Numbered from the stretch's first letter, positions 8,848-18,462 are shown. The stretch is 33,694 bases of DNA from an uncultured Lachnospiraceae bacterium (GCA_947623805.1 CANQHZ010000037.1:1-33694); one strand, 5' to 3'. Numbers and translations are program-made. Notes: generated by a model not told the origin, from the sequence alone.

Positions 8848-8931
8848 TAAGTCAGGCGGTGTCGCCGGCAAACAGAAAGTATATCGGCAGATATGCCGGT
8901 AACAAAAATTATAAATTAGGAGGATTAAGAA

Positions 8932-10416
8932 ATGAACAATTTACCACAGGTAAAGGTCGGCATTGTGGCGGTAAGCCGCGATTGTTTCCCTGAAAGCTTG
9001 TCAGTAAACAGGAGGAAAGCACTTGTAAAAGCGTATACTGACAAGTACGGCGCAGACGACATTTACGAGTGTCCTGTATGTATCGTAGAGAGCGAGATAC
9101 ATATGGTTCAGGCGCTTGAAGACATCAAGAAAGCGGGCTGCAATGCGCTCTGCGTATACCTTGGCAACTTTGGCCCTGAGATTTCCGAGACATTGCTTGC
9201 AAAGCATTTTGACGGACCTGCAATGTTTATCGCGGCGGCAGAGGAGACACAGAATGACCTCGTTGGCGGACGCGGCGACGCATATTGCGGCATGCTCAAC
9301 GCAAGCTACAATTTAAAGCTCAGAGGTGTAAAAGCATACATTCCTGAATACCCCGTAGGCACGGCTGACGAGTGCGCCGATATGATTAATGAATTTATTC
9401 CTATCGCAAGAGCGATTGTAGGACTTAAAGATTTGAAGATTATCTCATTTGGTCCGAGGCCTCTCAATTTCCTTGCATGCAATGCGCCTATACAGCAGCT
9501 TTACAATCTCGGTGTTGAGATTGAGGAAAATTCGGAGCTTGACCTTTTTGAAGCGTTCAATAAGCATGCAGGCGATGAAAGAATACCTGCAAAGGTTAAG
9601 GAGATGGAGGCTGAGCTTGGCACAGGCAACAATAAGCCGGAAGTGCTTCCCAAGCTTGCGCAGTATGAGCTTACATTGCTTGACTGGATTGAGGACCACA
9701 AGGGCTACCGCAAATATGTGGCAATCGCAGGCAAATGCTGGCCCGCTTTCCAGACACAGTTTGGTTTCGTTCCCTGCTATGTAAACAGCCGTCTTACAGG
9801 CATGGGCATTCCCGTTTCGTGCGAGGTTGATATTTACGGCTGCCTTAGCGAGTTTATCGGTACATGTGTGAGCAACGATGCCGTTACTCTGCTTGATATC
9901 AACAACACTGTTCCCGCCGATATGTACAATGAGTCAATCAAGGGCAAGTACAATTACACGGCGAACGATACATTTATGGGCTTCCACTGCGGTAATACCA
10001 CGACAAAGAAGCTTTCGTCATGCAGCATGAAGTACCAGATGATTATGGCAAGGACGCTTCCCGAGGAGGTTACGCAGGGTACGCTTGAGGGCGACATCAT
10101 TCCCGGCGATATCACTTTCTATCGTTTACAGTCTACGGCGGACTGCAAACTCCGCGCGTATATCGCACAAGGCGAAATCCTTCCCGTGGCTACCAGGTCA
10201 TTCGGCGGCATAGGTGTATTCGCTATTCCCGAGATGGAGCGTTTTTATCGTCATGTACTGATTGAGAAGAACTATCCTCATCACGGCGCGGTTGCTTTCG
10301 GTCACTTTGGAAAGGCTTTGTTTGAGGTATTTAAGTATATCGGAGTGCCTGTAGAGGACCTCAATTACAACCAGCCAAAATCACTGCCGTATCCTACGGA
10401 AAATCCGTTTAAATAA
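8932..10416 (+). CDS. L-fucose/L-arabinose isomerase family protein
   Basis: 494 residues with the fold signature of fucose/arabinose isomerases, which interconvert aldoses and ketoses in the cytoplasm using Mn2+. Likely metal ligands are E298 (SCEVDIYG), D322 (LLDINNT) and a late His at 450-451 (YPHHGAVAFGHFG), by analogy with FucI Glu, Asp and His; this alignment is by eye. The sequence is well diverged from true FucI and AraA, so the substrate is unknown. Strong AGGAGG site and good start. It is followed by a terminator, so it forms its own unit. No kinase, aldolase or sugar transporter gene adjoins, which leaves the pathway open. Confidence 0.82.
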   Translation: MNNLPQVKVGIVAVSRDCFPESLSVNRRKALVKAYTDKYGADDIYECPVCIVESEIHMVQALEDIKKAGCNALCVYLGNFGPEISETLLAKHFDGPAMFIAAAEETQNDLVGGRGDAYCGMLNASYNLKLRGVKAYIPEYPVGTADECADMINEFIPIARAIVGLKDLKIISFGPRPLNFLACNAPIQQLYNLGVEIEENSELDLFEAFNKHAGDERIPAKVKEMEAELGTGNNKPEVLPKLAQYELTLLDWIEDHKGYRKYVAIAGKCWPAFQTQFGFVPCYVNSRLTGMGIPVSCEVDIYGCLSEFIGTCVSNDAVTLLDINNTVPADMYNESIKGKYNYTANDTFMGFHCGNTTTKKLSSCSMKYQMIMARTLPEEVTQGTLEGDIIPGDITFYRLQSTADCKLRAYIAQGEILPVATRSFGGIGVFAIPEMERFYRHVLIEKNYPHHGAVAFGHFGKALFEVFKYIGVPVEDLNYNQPKSLPYPTENPFK

Positions 10417-10428
10417 GAGATAAAAAAC

Positions 10429-10463
10429 AAAGGGGAACTGCCTGCAGAGGCGGTTCCTTTTTT
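10429..10463 (+). terminator. Rho-independent terminator after the isomerase gene
   Basis: GGAACTGCC and GGCGGTTCC (one G-U pair) form a stem with loop TGCAGA, preceded by an A-run and followed by TTTTTT (10458-10463). Confidence 0.85.
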
Positions 10464-10659
10464 ATCGTTGAAAGTACAGCTGCGTCTGTAAGGCAGTGCT
10501 TTGAATAATTGCGTCAGCAGTGAAAAGTGGGAGAAGTATTAGAATAGTCGGTCGAAAGATTGGTATAATAATTAAAAATGCAACAACCATAATAAGAGGC
10601 TGCCGCATAACGTGGCATAGCCTTTTATAGATTCCTCGTATTCAGCTACAAAAGTTATC
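10464..10659. other. Non-coding stretch between convergent genes
   Basis: No ORF or ribosome binding site was found here. It holds one further hairpin (10594-10626) and then leads into repeat copy 2. Confidence 0.5.
10594..10626. terminator. Terminator-like hairpin between convergent genes
   Basis: AGGCT-GCC (10597-10604) pairs with GGC-AT-AGCCT (10614-10623), a stem with a two-base bulge followed by TTTT on the plus strand. It may back up the isomerase terminator or stop transcripts from the opposing AAA/nuclease gene. Confidence 0.4.
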
Positions 10660-10816
10660 TGCAAAACTCTATTCGACAACATAGAATTTAGGCAAAATAT
10701 ATAAAATAAGCGGCGTCTTGCAGCGTAGCTGCACCTATGTACTGTATCTTTAGTACATTGACGCGATTTTTATATATTTTGCCTAAATTCGGACAGTTTA
10801 GAACACATTTCGCAAT
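10660..10816 (-). repeat. Palindromic intergenic element, copy 2
   Basis: Inverse orientation to copy 1. Arms 10684-10706 and 10768-10790 are perfectly complementary over 23 bases, carrying GGC/GCC where copy 3 has GTC/GAC. The central ATGTACT/AGTACAT and TGCAGC-TAC-GCTGCA hairpins and both flanks match copy 1. It begins 44 bases downstream of the AAA/nuclease stop, again in the same orientation as its upstream gene. Confidence 0.9.
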
Positions 10817-10859
10817 CACTATAAAAATATAAACATGACAAAACACTTATTTCTACGCC

Positions 10860-12560
10860 TCAATTACCAATCAAGACTTCTTTCCCATTAAACGCAAACC
10901 CATATTTCCGTATATTCTCCTCAGGTATCCCCTTTGCAAGCAATGCCTGCTCATATTTTTTATCTTTTATCTGCTGCAGCGCCGATTTGACAGTGTCTCT
11001 TAATGTCTGCTCGTCATCATCGTCATGTACTTTAAATTCTATTATAATCGCAACATCACCTGCATTTTTGGGTTCAAGCATGATGTCGTAACGTCCGAAT
11101 CCACTTTCACGATTGGAAGTGAGCACATAATTTTCCCTGAGCTCAACTAACAGTCCCAGTACGAAACCATAGTAAAACCGCTCAGGTTGTGTCTTTGCAG
11201 ACCCCTTTCTTCCAGTGTCAAAGAAACTGAAAACCTCACAGGTGATGCGGTTCATATATTCGTTCATAGCCTTAAGCTCACCATTTAGCAGCGCTTTTAT
11301 GAAGTAACTGTAATCGGAGGCGACAGTGCCAAACCAGTCCTTAATCATGACCTCAAACATACAGCGCACCTCAAAATTTGTAAGCGCCAGTTCATAGCGC
11401 GGATGTTTCCATTCTTCAAAGCCGATTTCTTCAAAGCCCTCAACATTCAATATTTTCAAATACCCGCATGCGAGCAGGAAACTCCATATGCTGTCCCTTG
11501 TTCCATTAAGGCGGTTGTATACAATCTGCTCGTCAATTTCACTTACAACAGGCTGTCCAAGCAGCAGTCCTTTAAATTCCTCCTTAATTTCAGCCTCAGC
11601 CCCTTGTATCAGCTTTGAAACAAGACTGTTTGAACTGGTGTTTGCCCAATAGGTGTTAAATTTTTGGGTATCAAGATAATTTATTATCGACCAAGGATTG
11701 TATATGTCGTGCATGTTTCCAAATGTAAAACCGTCATACCAGAATTTGACTTTTTCCTTTTTATCAATTCCGTATTCGTCCATTGCCGCGAATACTTCGC
11801 TTTCAGTAAACCCAAACGCAGCAGCGTATTCATTTGAAGTGGTGGTTACAACCTTTAGATTGTTCAAATCCGAAAATATTGACTCCTTACTAACTCTGGT
11901 TATGCCGGTCATAATGCCGCGCTCAAGCCATTGATTAGTTTTAAAGGTGGAGTTGAACAAACTTCTGGTAAAGGCGACAAGTTCCTCCCAAAATCCGCTG
12001 ACATATGCTTCCTGCATAGGCGTGTCGTATTCATCAAGTAGTATTATGACATTTCTGTCATAATATCTATGCAGGAAGTCGCATAACCGATTAAGCGCCA
12101 TGGGTGCGTCAAGCTCTGTCATTGCCCCCATCATTCTCTCATAGTATTCCTTTTCGTATTTTGACAAAAGAGGAGAGTCGAGAAGAAAACGGTTTTGTTC
12201 AAAAAGTATTTTGAGCAGCTCACATATCCGGTATACGGTATTTGGATATGAAATTTCTTTGACATTGGCAAAACTTAAGCTGATGACAGGATAAGTACCC
12301 TGCAAATCGCGGTATTTTTGTTCTTCCCATATGGAAAGCCCGTCAAATAAGTCGCCTCGTCCGGCATATTTTACGGAAAAGAACTTTTCCAGCATATTTA
12401 TAGTGAGTGTTTTGCCAAAGCGCCTCGGACGTGTGATGAGCGTGACGCTGTCGTTGCTCTCCCACCATTCCTTTATGAAAGAAGTCTTGTCCACATAAAA
12501 GCAGTTGTTTTTGATAATCGTCTCAAAATCCTGAATACCTATGCCGACTGTTCGAGCCAT
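10860..12560 (-). CDS. AAA-ATPase-like protein with C-terminal PD-(D/E)XK nuclease domain
   Basis: 566 residues. The N-terminal AAA-ATPase-like domain has a Walker A-type loop RPRRFGKT (44-51) and Walker B VIILLDEYD (171-179). The C-terminal region carries a PD-(D/E)XK nuclease-like core, with D492 in YDIML, then IIEFKV (E508, K510), and QQIKDKKY after it. This architecture (AAA-ATPase-like plus PDDEXK_9) is very abundant in Lachnospiraceae and Bacteroides, often in many copies; its biological role is not settled. AAGGAGG lies close upstream of the ATG. It is a lone minus-strand gene between plus-strand neighbours and is followed by a palindromic repeat. Mobile-element or defence links are possible but not shown here. 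Confidence 0.88.
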   Translation of the reverse strand: MARTVGIGIQDFETIIKNNCFYVDKTSFIKEWWESNDSVTLITRPRRFGKTLTINMLEKFFSVKYAGRGDLFDGLSIWEEQKYRDLQGTYPVISLSFANVKEISYPNTVYRICELLKILFEQNRFLLDSPLLSKYEKEYYERMMGAMTELDAPMALNRLCDFLHRYYDRNVIILLDEYDTPMQEAYVSGFWEELVAFTRSLFNSTFKTNQWLERGIMTGITRVSKESIFSDLNNLKVVTTTSNEYAAAFGFTESEVFAAMDEYGIDKKEKVKFWYDGFTFGNMHDIYNPWSIINYLDTQKFNTYWANTSSNSLVSKLIQGAEAEIKEEFKGLLLGQPVVSEIDEQIVYNRLNGTRDSIWSFLLACGYLKILNVEGFEEIGFEEWKHPRYELALTNFEVRCMFEVMIKDWFGTVASDYSYFIKALLNGELKAMNEYMNRITCEVFSFFDTGRKGSAKTQPERFYYGFVLGLLVELRENYVLTSNRESGFGRYDIMLEPKNAGDVAIIIEFKVHDDDDEQTLRDTVKSALQQIKDKKYEQALLAKGIPEENIRKYGFAFNGKEVLIGN

Positions 12561-12683
12561 ATAAGTGCCTCCTTAAATATCTTATACATATAGTTTAACA
12601 CGCTTTATTGCGTATTGTCATTAGTATTTGTCATTATTTTCAGGCATTCTTTATTTTCAGTGAAGAAAATATTCCAAGACCTA

Positions 12684-12713
12684 TTTACATATTATCCCTG
12701 CGATTTGTATAAT
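12684..12713 (+). promoter_or_regulatory. Putative sigma-A promoter of the GH27 gene
   Basis: TTTACA (12684-12689) and TATAAT (12708-12713) with an 18-base spacer. The leader contains a small CGCCG/CGGCG hairpin at about 12759-12780 before the GGAG site. Confidence 0.55.
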
Positions 12714-12811
12714 AAGTTTATATGTACAAATTTCAAGGACTTTTTAACACTGCAAATCGCCGTCAAACTTTTTGCGGCGGCTTAAAAATTTTAGAATGAA
12801 GGAGATACGGA

Positions 12812-14134
12812 ATGAAAACAGAAACGGACAAAAATAAATTTGCAAAAACACCACCAATGGGGTGGAACAGCTACGACTATTATGACACTGCCGTGACAGA
12901 GGCACAGGTAAAGGCAAACGCCGATATTATGGCAAGGGAATTAAAGGAATACGGCTGGGAGTATATTGTGGTTGATATCGAATGGTATGCGAACGATGCA
13001 GGCACAATGCGCGATAAATTTCAGTATATACCATTCGGCGATTTGGAGATGGATGAGTATTCGCGCCTGCAGCCAAGTCCCAGGAGATTTCCGTCTTCTG
13101 CAGGCGGAAAGGGGTTCAAGCCGCTGGCGGATTACATACACAATTTGGGACTAAAATTCGGTATACACATAATGCGTGGAATACCGCGCCGTGCCGCCGA
13201 AACACATTCCAAGGTTATCGGTACTGATATGACAGCCGACATGATAGCGGACCCCTCATCAATATGCGGATGGAATCCCGATATGTACGGAGTGCGCGAC
13301 ACTTCGGCAGGACAGGCGTATTACGATTCGATTATTCAGATGTATGCGGACTGGGGCGTTGACTTTATCAAATGCGATGACATATGCGACAGTTGGCTGT
13401 ACCGAAACGACGGTTTTTCGGGCTGGCACGAGACACAAATGCTGCATAGAGCAATATTAAAGACGGGCAGACCAATAGTGCTCAGTCTCTCACCGGGACC
13501 TGCACACATAGACAGGGCATGGCAATATTGTGAAAACGCCAATATGTGGCGCATAACCGATGATTTTTGGGATACCTGGGAGCTTTTGAAAAACATGTTT
13601 TGGCGCTGCGAGTTGTGGCAGGACCACGTAAGGAAAGGATGCTTTCCGGATTGCGATATGATTCCCCTGGGCAAAATCGGCGGCGGTTTCGGCAACGGCG
13701 AAAGAAATTGCGGCCTTACATATGATGAACAAATGACAATGATGTCACTTTGGTGTATGTTCCGCTCACCGCTTATGCTTGGCGCGGAGCTTACAAAACT
13801 TGATGACAGGACGCGCGCGCTCATAACAAACAGAGAGCTTTTGGAACTTTTAGGTGATGGACGGCACGGCACGCAGTTGTTTAGAGATGACGAAAAGGCA
13901 GTATGGAAAAACGAAAATAAAGAAGCACAAGGGTTGCATATAGCGCTTTTTAATCTGAGTGACAGTGAAAAAATGATTGAGTGGGAGCTTGGAGGCGACT
14001 TTGAATTATATGATATATGGAGCAGGCAAAAAGGCGCGACAGTCGGCGACAAAATAGCTGCGGATGTGCCGCCTCACGGAGTTAAGCATTACAAAATAAT
14101 AGTTGAAAATTCTCATTTGATTGATTATAATTAA
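12812..14134 (+). CDS. GH27-family glycosidase (alpha-galactosidase-like)
   Basis: 440 residues. Opens with the clan GH-D signature TPPMGWNSYDYY (13-24). The expected nucleophile is D189 in DFIKCDD and the acid/base D251 in WRITDDFW, followed by a small C-terminal beta domain (about 350-440). GH27 enzymes remove alpha-galactosyl residues, but the family also includes alpha-N-acetylgalactosaminidases and beta-L-arabinopyranosidases. The long insert at 60-100 and the IHIMRGIPRR motif mark a bacterial subfamily whose substrate I cannot name. No signal peptide, so it probably acts on imported oligosaccharides. AAGGAG ribosome binding site. No terminator separates it from the chemoreceptor gene 47 bases on. 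Confidence 0.87.
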   Translation: MKTETDKNKFAKTPPMGWNSYDYYDTAVTEAQVKANADIMARELKEYGWEYIVVDIEWYANDAGTMRDKFQYIPFGDLEMDEYSRLQPSPRRFPSSAGGKGFKPLADYIHNLGLKFGIHIMRGIPRRAAETHSKVIGTDMTADMIADPSSICGWNPDMYGVRDTSAGQAYYDSIIQMYADWGVDFIKCDDICDSWLYRNDGFSGWHETQMLHRAILKTGRPIVLSLSPGPAHIDRAWQYCENANMWRITDDFWDTWELLKNMFWRCELWQDHVRKGCFPDCDMIPLGKIGGGFGNGERNCGLTYDEQMTMMSLWCMFRSPLMLGAELTKLDDRTRALITNRELLELLGDGRHGTQLFRDDEKAVWKNENKEAQGLHIALFNLSDSEKMIEWELGGDFELYDIWSRQKGATVGDKIAADVPPHGVKHYKIIVENSHLIDYN

Positions 14135-14181
14135 AATGTCTGCTGAAAGGCGGCGAATTGTAAAAGGAGGAGAAGATTCAC

Positions 14182-15528
14182 ATGGAGAACAAATCTATCA
14201 AAAAAGTATCAATCATATTCAAAATCACTGCCATTATGTTTATAGTATTGGCAATAGCATTTGTGCTGAATGATTTTTTTGCCTGCAAGCTGATAGAGGC
14301 AAACATGTCAAAGGATATGAATATTTCTATGGATGAGGCAGCCGCGGCAGTAAGACAGCTAATAGGAATGTTCACACTGATAAGCTTTGTGATTGGCGTG
14401 ATAGCGCTCGTAATACTTTCCGCAATTCTTCAAAAGCTGCTTATAATACCCTTGAAGAACGCGGTTACGGAGATACATAGAGTAGCAAGATACGACCTCA
14501 CGGAAGGCAATATGGCTTCCGTCAGAGTCAACACCACGCGTACCGATGAGATAGGCAGCATCTGCAGAAACATAGTGCTTATGCAGGACAATCTAAAAGA
14601 AATAGTAGAGCAGATAAAAAATTCTTCCAATGTACTTCTGGAAAGCGTAAGCACGCTTTCAGACAGGACAGGACAGGTAAAAAATTCTTCGGATGAGATA
14701 AGCAATACGATGAACGAACTCAGCCGCGGCGCAATGATGCAGGCGGAGGAGACATCAAGAGGTGCCCAGGAGGTTGCTACGCTTGACGGTCTTATAGTCG
14801 GAAATCTTGACGACACCAAAAATCTCCACAAGAATGCCGAGGAGATGGATAGGGTTAAAAATGACGGACTTGTCACAATACGCGACCTTATAGAAAAGAC
14901 TGCAAGGAGCCGTGAGAGCATATCGGCCGTCAAAGAGGCAATGCAACAGAACAGTGAGCAGGCGCACAAGATAGAGCTTACAAGTCAAAAGATTAATGAC
15001 ATTGCGGACCAGACAAATCTTCTCTCTCTCAACGCGGCAATCGAGGCGGCGCGTGCGGGTGAGGCAGGACGCGGCTTTGCGGTAGTAGCCGAGGAGATAA
15101 GAGGACTTGCGGAGGAGACAAACACACTTACAAACGAAATCGGCGGCATTATCCAAGAGCTTCTTGAAAAGACAGATGACGCGACAAAGAACATGGAGAG
15201 CATGGCTCAGATTTTTGAGCAGCAGGAAAAGAGTGTAGGTGAGACGCGCGAAAAGTTCATTCAGATAGAGCAGTGTCTTGGCAGTGTCAAGGACAGTGCG
15301 GATATGCTTTATGAGTCGAGCAACAATATGATGTCAAGCAAAAATGTCATTGTATCAATGATAGAGGGTGTGTCAGCGGCAAGCGAGGAGAATGCGGCAG
15401 GCACGCAGGAAGTGCTTGCTGCCGTGGACTCGCAGGGGGGCGTAATCGCAGACTTGGCAGGCATGAGCCAAGAGCTTACCCAGGTAGCCGAGGCTTTGAA
15501 CGAGCAGGCGCACAAGTTCAACTATTAA
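14182..15528 (+). CDS. Methyl-accepting chemotaxis protein with minimal outer domain
   Basis: 448 residues. Two membrane segments (about 10-30 and 61-83) leave only about 30 residues outside, so there is no classical ligand-binding domain. A HAMP segment (about 84-135) leads to a coiled-coil signalling domain with the conserved hairpin tip [20 protein letters not shown] (275-294) and [12 protein letters not shown]. It relays signals to CheA/CheW in the receptor array. It may sense membrane state, an intracellular cue or a partner protein. GGAGGAG precedes the start. The close downstream position to the GH27 gene, with no terminator between, suggests they are co-transcribed. No C-terminal CheR/CheB tether pentapeptide was seen. 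Confidence 0.93.
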   Translation: MENKSIKKVSIIFKITAIMFIVLAIAFVLNDFFACKLIEANMSKDMNISMDEAAAAVRQLIGMFTLISFVIGVIALVILSAILQKLLIIPLKNAVTEIHRVARYDLTEGNMASVRVNTTRTDEIGSICRNIVLMQDNLKEIVEQIKNSSNVLLESVSTLSDRTGQVKNSSDEISNTMNELSRGAMMQAEETSRGAQEVATLDGLIVGNLDDTKNLHKNAEEMDRVKNDGLVTIRDLIEKTARSRESISAVKEAMQQNSEQAHKIELTSQKINDIADQTNLLSLNAAIEAARAGEAGRGFAVVAEEIRGLAEETNTLTNEIGGIIQELLEKTDDATKNMESMAQIFEQQEKSVGETREKFIQIEQCLGSVKDSADMLYESSNNMMSSKNVIVSMIEGVSAASEENAAGTQEVLAAVDSQGGVIADLAGMSQELTQVAEALNEQAHKFNY

Positions 15529-15546
15529 AGAGAAAACATCAAATAG

Positions 15547-15585
15547 AAATTCCCTGTGAGCTTTTGGCTTACAGGGAATTTTTTT
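15547..15585. terminator. Bidirectional terminator between convergent genes
   Basis: AAATTCCCTGT (15547-15557) pairs perfectly with ACAGGGAATTT (15571-15581), extended by three inner pairs including one wobble. T-run on the plus strand and A/T flanks on both sides suit both the chemoreceptor and the opposing c-di-GMP gene. Confidence 0.88.
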
Positions 15586-17260
15586 AGCTTGTCTTCTCGT
15601 TGATAAACATGTTCATAAATTCATCAAACGGACACGGACGCCCAAAATAGTAGCCTTGGCAGTAGTCAGGTTTCAGCAGCTTAATCCGATTGAGCTCCTG
15701 CTGTGTTTCCACACCCTCCACACATACGCGCAGTTTCATGCTGTGCGCCATGTTTATCATAAGCTGCAGGAGGTTAAACTCGTAATCGTTTTCGATTGCC
15801 TTTACCGTAAAACTACGGTCAATTTTTATGATGTCAGGTTTTAAATCGTTGAAATAATGAAAATTTGAATATCCCGTGCCAAAGTCATCAAGCGCGAGAC
15901 TTATATGCTGTTCTTTCATGCGTGAACGCAGCTTGCTGACACGACTGTCAGGTGTGAGCACGCCGCTTTCTGTGAGCTCAATAATTACTGTGGACGGTAT
16001 GATGTTGTAGTCCGATACAGCTGTGAGTATCTCGGAGATAATGTTGCTCTTTAATACCTGAATATAGGAAATATTTATGCTGATTTTAAAATCGGGGTTG
16101 ACTTTATGTATCTCTGTGCAAAGTTCAAGCGATTTGTGCAGCATCCATTTGCCGACAGGTATTATCAGACAAGTCTCCTCCAAAAGCGGTATAAAAACAC
16201 CGGGCGACACTGTGCCAAATTCCTCGGTATGGAAACGCATAAGCGACTCAGCTCCGTAAAGCTCTCCTGTGTCTGCCTTGAAAAGAGGCTGCAGATATGC
16301 TTCAAATCCCTCAAAGTCATTGTTGACAGCTTTTCGCAAAAGCTGAATCATTCGCCTGCTTTTCAAAAATTTTTCGTAGGCAGGATAGTTGAATATCCAG
16401 CAGCGGTTTTTACCGTCACGCTTTGCCTCACTAAGAGCAAACTCCGAAAATTTCATGACATCATTGAACGTGCAGCCCTTGTAGGCATCGCTTGCCAGTA
16501 TACCGCCGGAAACCGTAAATACAGCCTCATAACGTGAGTCTTCGACAAGCCTGTCTATGGAATATCTGATATTCACATATTGTTCGAGAGCTTCCTCTAC
16601 ATGGCGGTTGGCAAAATCAATAACGATAAACTCATCTGCCATGGCGCGATAGAGCCTCTGGTCGGGATAGAGACACTTTGAGATGCAGTCAGCGGTCTTT
16701 TTCAGCAGCATGTCGCCGTATTCGATACCGAGTTTTTCGTTTATAGGCTTAAAATCATCAATGCCAAGCCTCAGTATATATCCGCTGTTCATCATATAAA
16801 AGTTTTCTTCAAAATACGCTTTCAGGCTGGAAAGCCCCAGAAGTCCACTTATATTGTCAGCCATTTGGCGTGTGCCGATTTCGTTTATGCAGCCTATCAT
16901 ATATAGCACCTTGCCGTTGTCCTTCACTACAAAGCCGCGGCAGTTTATCCATATTGGCTTGTTATCTTTTGACAGCCAGCGATATTGAAGGTCGTGAAAT
17001 TCCTTTTTTCCCTGTATAAGCATGTTCAAATCCTTTTGCAGCACATCTATGTCTTCCGGATATACAAAAAGCTCATGCGTTTTGATGACATCACCAAATT
17101 GTGATGCAGGCAGCGCGAAACGTTCTGTGGCGGAGGGTGAAATATAGTAATAGTCATTTTGCAAGTCGTATACATAGATGTAGTCATCCATGCAAGGATA
17201 AAGCATATCAATCACGTCGCATATCTGCTTGACCGAAATGTCCTTATATTTTTCAGACAT
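15584..17260 (-). CDS. PAS - degenerate GGDEF - EAL protein, probable c-di-GMP phosphodiesterase
   Basis: 558 residues with no membrane segment. A PAS domain (about 20-128) is followed by a GGDEF-fold domain (about 135-290) whose signature has become MADEF (207-211), so cyclase activity is unlikely. The EAL domain (about 300-550) reads ESL (338-340) but keeps the other expected catalytic residues: N396, E428, D458-D459 in DDFGTG, K479 in IKIDRS, E515 in VEGVET and Q535 in QGYYFGRP. It should hydrolyse c-di-GMP, with PAS and the inactive GGDEF domain as regulators. AGGAGG lies 8 bases before the start. Monocistronic, with its own likely promoter upstream on the minus strand. Confidence 0.9.
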   Translation of the reverse strand: MSEKYKDISVKQICDVIDMLYPCMDDYIYVYDLQNDYYYISPSATERFALPASQFGDVIKTHELFVYPEDIDVLQKDLNMLIQGKKEFHDLQYRWLSKDNKPIWINCRGFVVKDNGKVLYMIGCINEIGTRQMADNISGLLGLSSLKAYFEENFYMMNSGYILRLGIDDFKPINEKLGIEYGDMLLKKTADCISKCLYPDQRLYRAMADEFIVIDFANRHVEEALEQYVNIRYSIDRLVEDSRYEAVFTVSGGILASDAYKGCTFNDVMKFSEFALSEAKRDGKNRCWIFNYPAYEKFLKSRRMIQLLRKAVNNDFEGFEAYLQPLFKADTGELYGAESLMRFHTEEFGTVSPGVFIPLLEETCLIIPVGKWMLHKSLELCTEIHKVNPDFKISINISYIQVLKSNIISEILTAVSDYNIIPSTVIIELTESGVLTPDSRVSKLRSRMKEQHISLALDDFGTGYSNFHYFNDLKPDIIKIDRSFTVKAIENDYEFNLLQLMINMAHSMKLRVCVEGVETQQELNRIKLLKPDYCQGYYFGRPCPFDEFMNMFINEKTS

Positions 17261-17311
17261 GCCAACACCTCCTAAAATTTTAAAATCAATGTATCAAAAT
17301 TTATACAATTT

Positions 17312-17340
17312 ATTATAATTGATAATTATGCTGTGCGCAA
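17312..17340 (-). promoter_or_regulatory. Putative minus-strand promoter of the PAS-GGDEF-EAL gene
   Basis: Read on the minus strand: TTGCGC (17340-17335), 17-base spacer, perfect TATAAT (17317-17312). Confidence 0.45.
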
Positions 17341-17397
17341 GTAAAAGAAGAATTAAATTTCAGTTATATTTTGAAGATATTCATGAAACGGGCGGCA

Positions 17398-17426
17398 TTG
17401 TTTTTTGGGGGCGGCTGTGGTATAAT
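17398..17426 (+). promoter_or_regulatory. Putative sigma-A promoter of holA
   Basis: TTGTTT (17398-17403), 17 bases, TATAAT (17421-17426). It sits between two candidate starts for holA and rules out the upstream one at 17371. Confidence 0.5.
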
Positions 17427-17466
17427 ACCAGCGAAACACAAATTTGGAAAGGATAAGAGCCTGAAA

Positions 17467-18453
17467 ATGAAACGCATAGCAGAAGATATAAAAAGCGGTC
17501 AGTTCAGCCATATTTACCTGCTCTACGGAGAGGAGGCATATCTTAGGAGGCAGTATTGTGACAAGCTCAAAGCCGCTCTGTCAAACGAGGGCGATACAAT
17601 GAACTGCACTATATATTCAGGCAAGGATATCAATATAAATGAAGTGATTGATATGGCAGGCACGATGCCTTTTTTTGCGGAGCGCAGGGTTATTGTCATC
17701 AATAACAGCGGCTGGTTTAAAAATACAAACGAGCAGGCGCTTGGACTGATAAAAAATCTTCCGGATACCACTTATATCATATTTGTGGAGGAGGAAGTCG
17801 ATAAGCGTGGCAAGCTTTACAAGGCAGTGGCGTCAAATGGCTATGCCGCCGCATGTGAGGTGCAAGACGAGACGACGCTAAAAAAGTGGATAATGGGTAT
17901 ACTAAAAAAAGAAAATAAGCAGATAACGTCAGACGCTCTAAACCTCCTACTCGAAAAAACCGGCACAAATATGGAAAACATAAGACGTGAGCTTGAAAAG
18001 CTCATCTGCTATAAATATTTTGACGAAGGTATAACGGCAAGTGACGTGGAAACGCTGTGCTCATCTCAAATTCAGAATAAAATTTTCGATATGGTAGAGG
18101 CGGTCGCAAGGAAAGACCAAAAAGAGGCGCTTGATTTGTATTATGACCTGATTGCCCTAAAGGAAGCTCCTATAAAGATACTTTCACTAATCACCCGCCA
18201 GTTTAATATGCTGCTGCAGGTAAAAGAGATGAAGAACAAGGGATACTCTGAGGCAAACATTGCGTCACAGACAGGGTTGAACGCTTATTATCTCAAGAAG
18301 AAATATATTCCGCAGGCATCAAGCTTTGAGCTTGCGCAGTTAAAAGGTGCGTTGAAAAGGTGCGTTGAGGCGGATGAGAGCGTAAAGACGGGAAAAATGT
18401 CTGATATTATGAGTGTGGAGCTTATTATAGTGGGGTTGAGTGCAAAAATTTGA
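17467..18453 (+). CDS. holA: DNA polymerase III subunit delta
   Basis: 328 residues. The delta subunit opens the sliding clamp within the clamp-loader complex during replication. The N-terminal pattern HIYLLYGEEAYLRRQY (about 15-30) is characteristic of Gram-positive HolA, followed by the AAA+-like domain and the helical collar domain (about 210-328) with IKILSLITRQFNMLLQVKEMK. The frame is open from an ATG at 17371, but a likely promoter -10 box (17421-17426) lies inside that extension. GGAAAGGA precedes the ATG at 17467, and starting there gives the usual short N-terminus. The 3' neighbour is repeat copy 3, ten bases after the stop. Confidence 0.92.
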   Translation: MKRIAEDIKSGQFSHIYLLYGEEAYLRRQYCDKLKAALSNEGDTMNCTIYSGKDININEVIDMAGTMPFFAERRVIVINNSGWFKNTNEQALGLIKNLPDTTYIIFVEEEVDKRGKLYKAVASNGYAAACEVQDETTLKKWIMGILKKENKQITSDALNLLLEKTGTNMENIRRELEKLICYKYFDEGITASDVETLCSSQIQNKIFDMVEAVARKDQKEALDLYYDLIALKEAPIKILSLITRQFNMLLQVKEMKNKGYSEANIASQTGLNAYYLKKKYIPQASSFELAQLKGALKRCVEADESVKTGKMSDIMSVELIIVGLSAKI

Positions 18454-18462
18454 GTGGTTTAG

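Noticed and set aside
17371-17466. Extended start of holA
   Set aside because: A likely -10 box (17421-17426) lies inside the extension, and the ATG at 17467 has a ribosome binding site and matches the family N-terminus.
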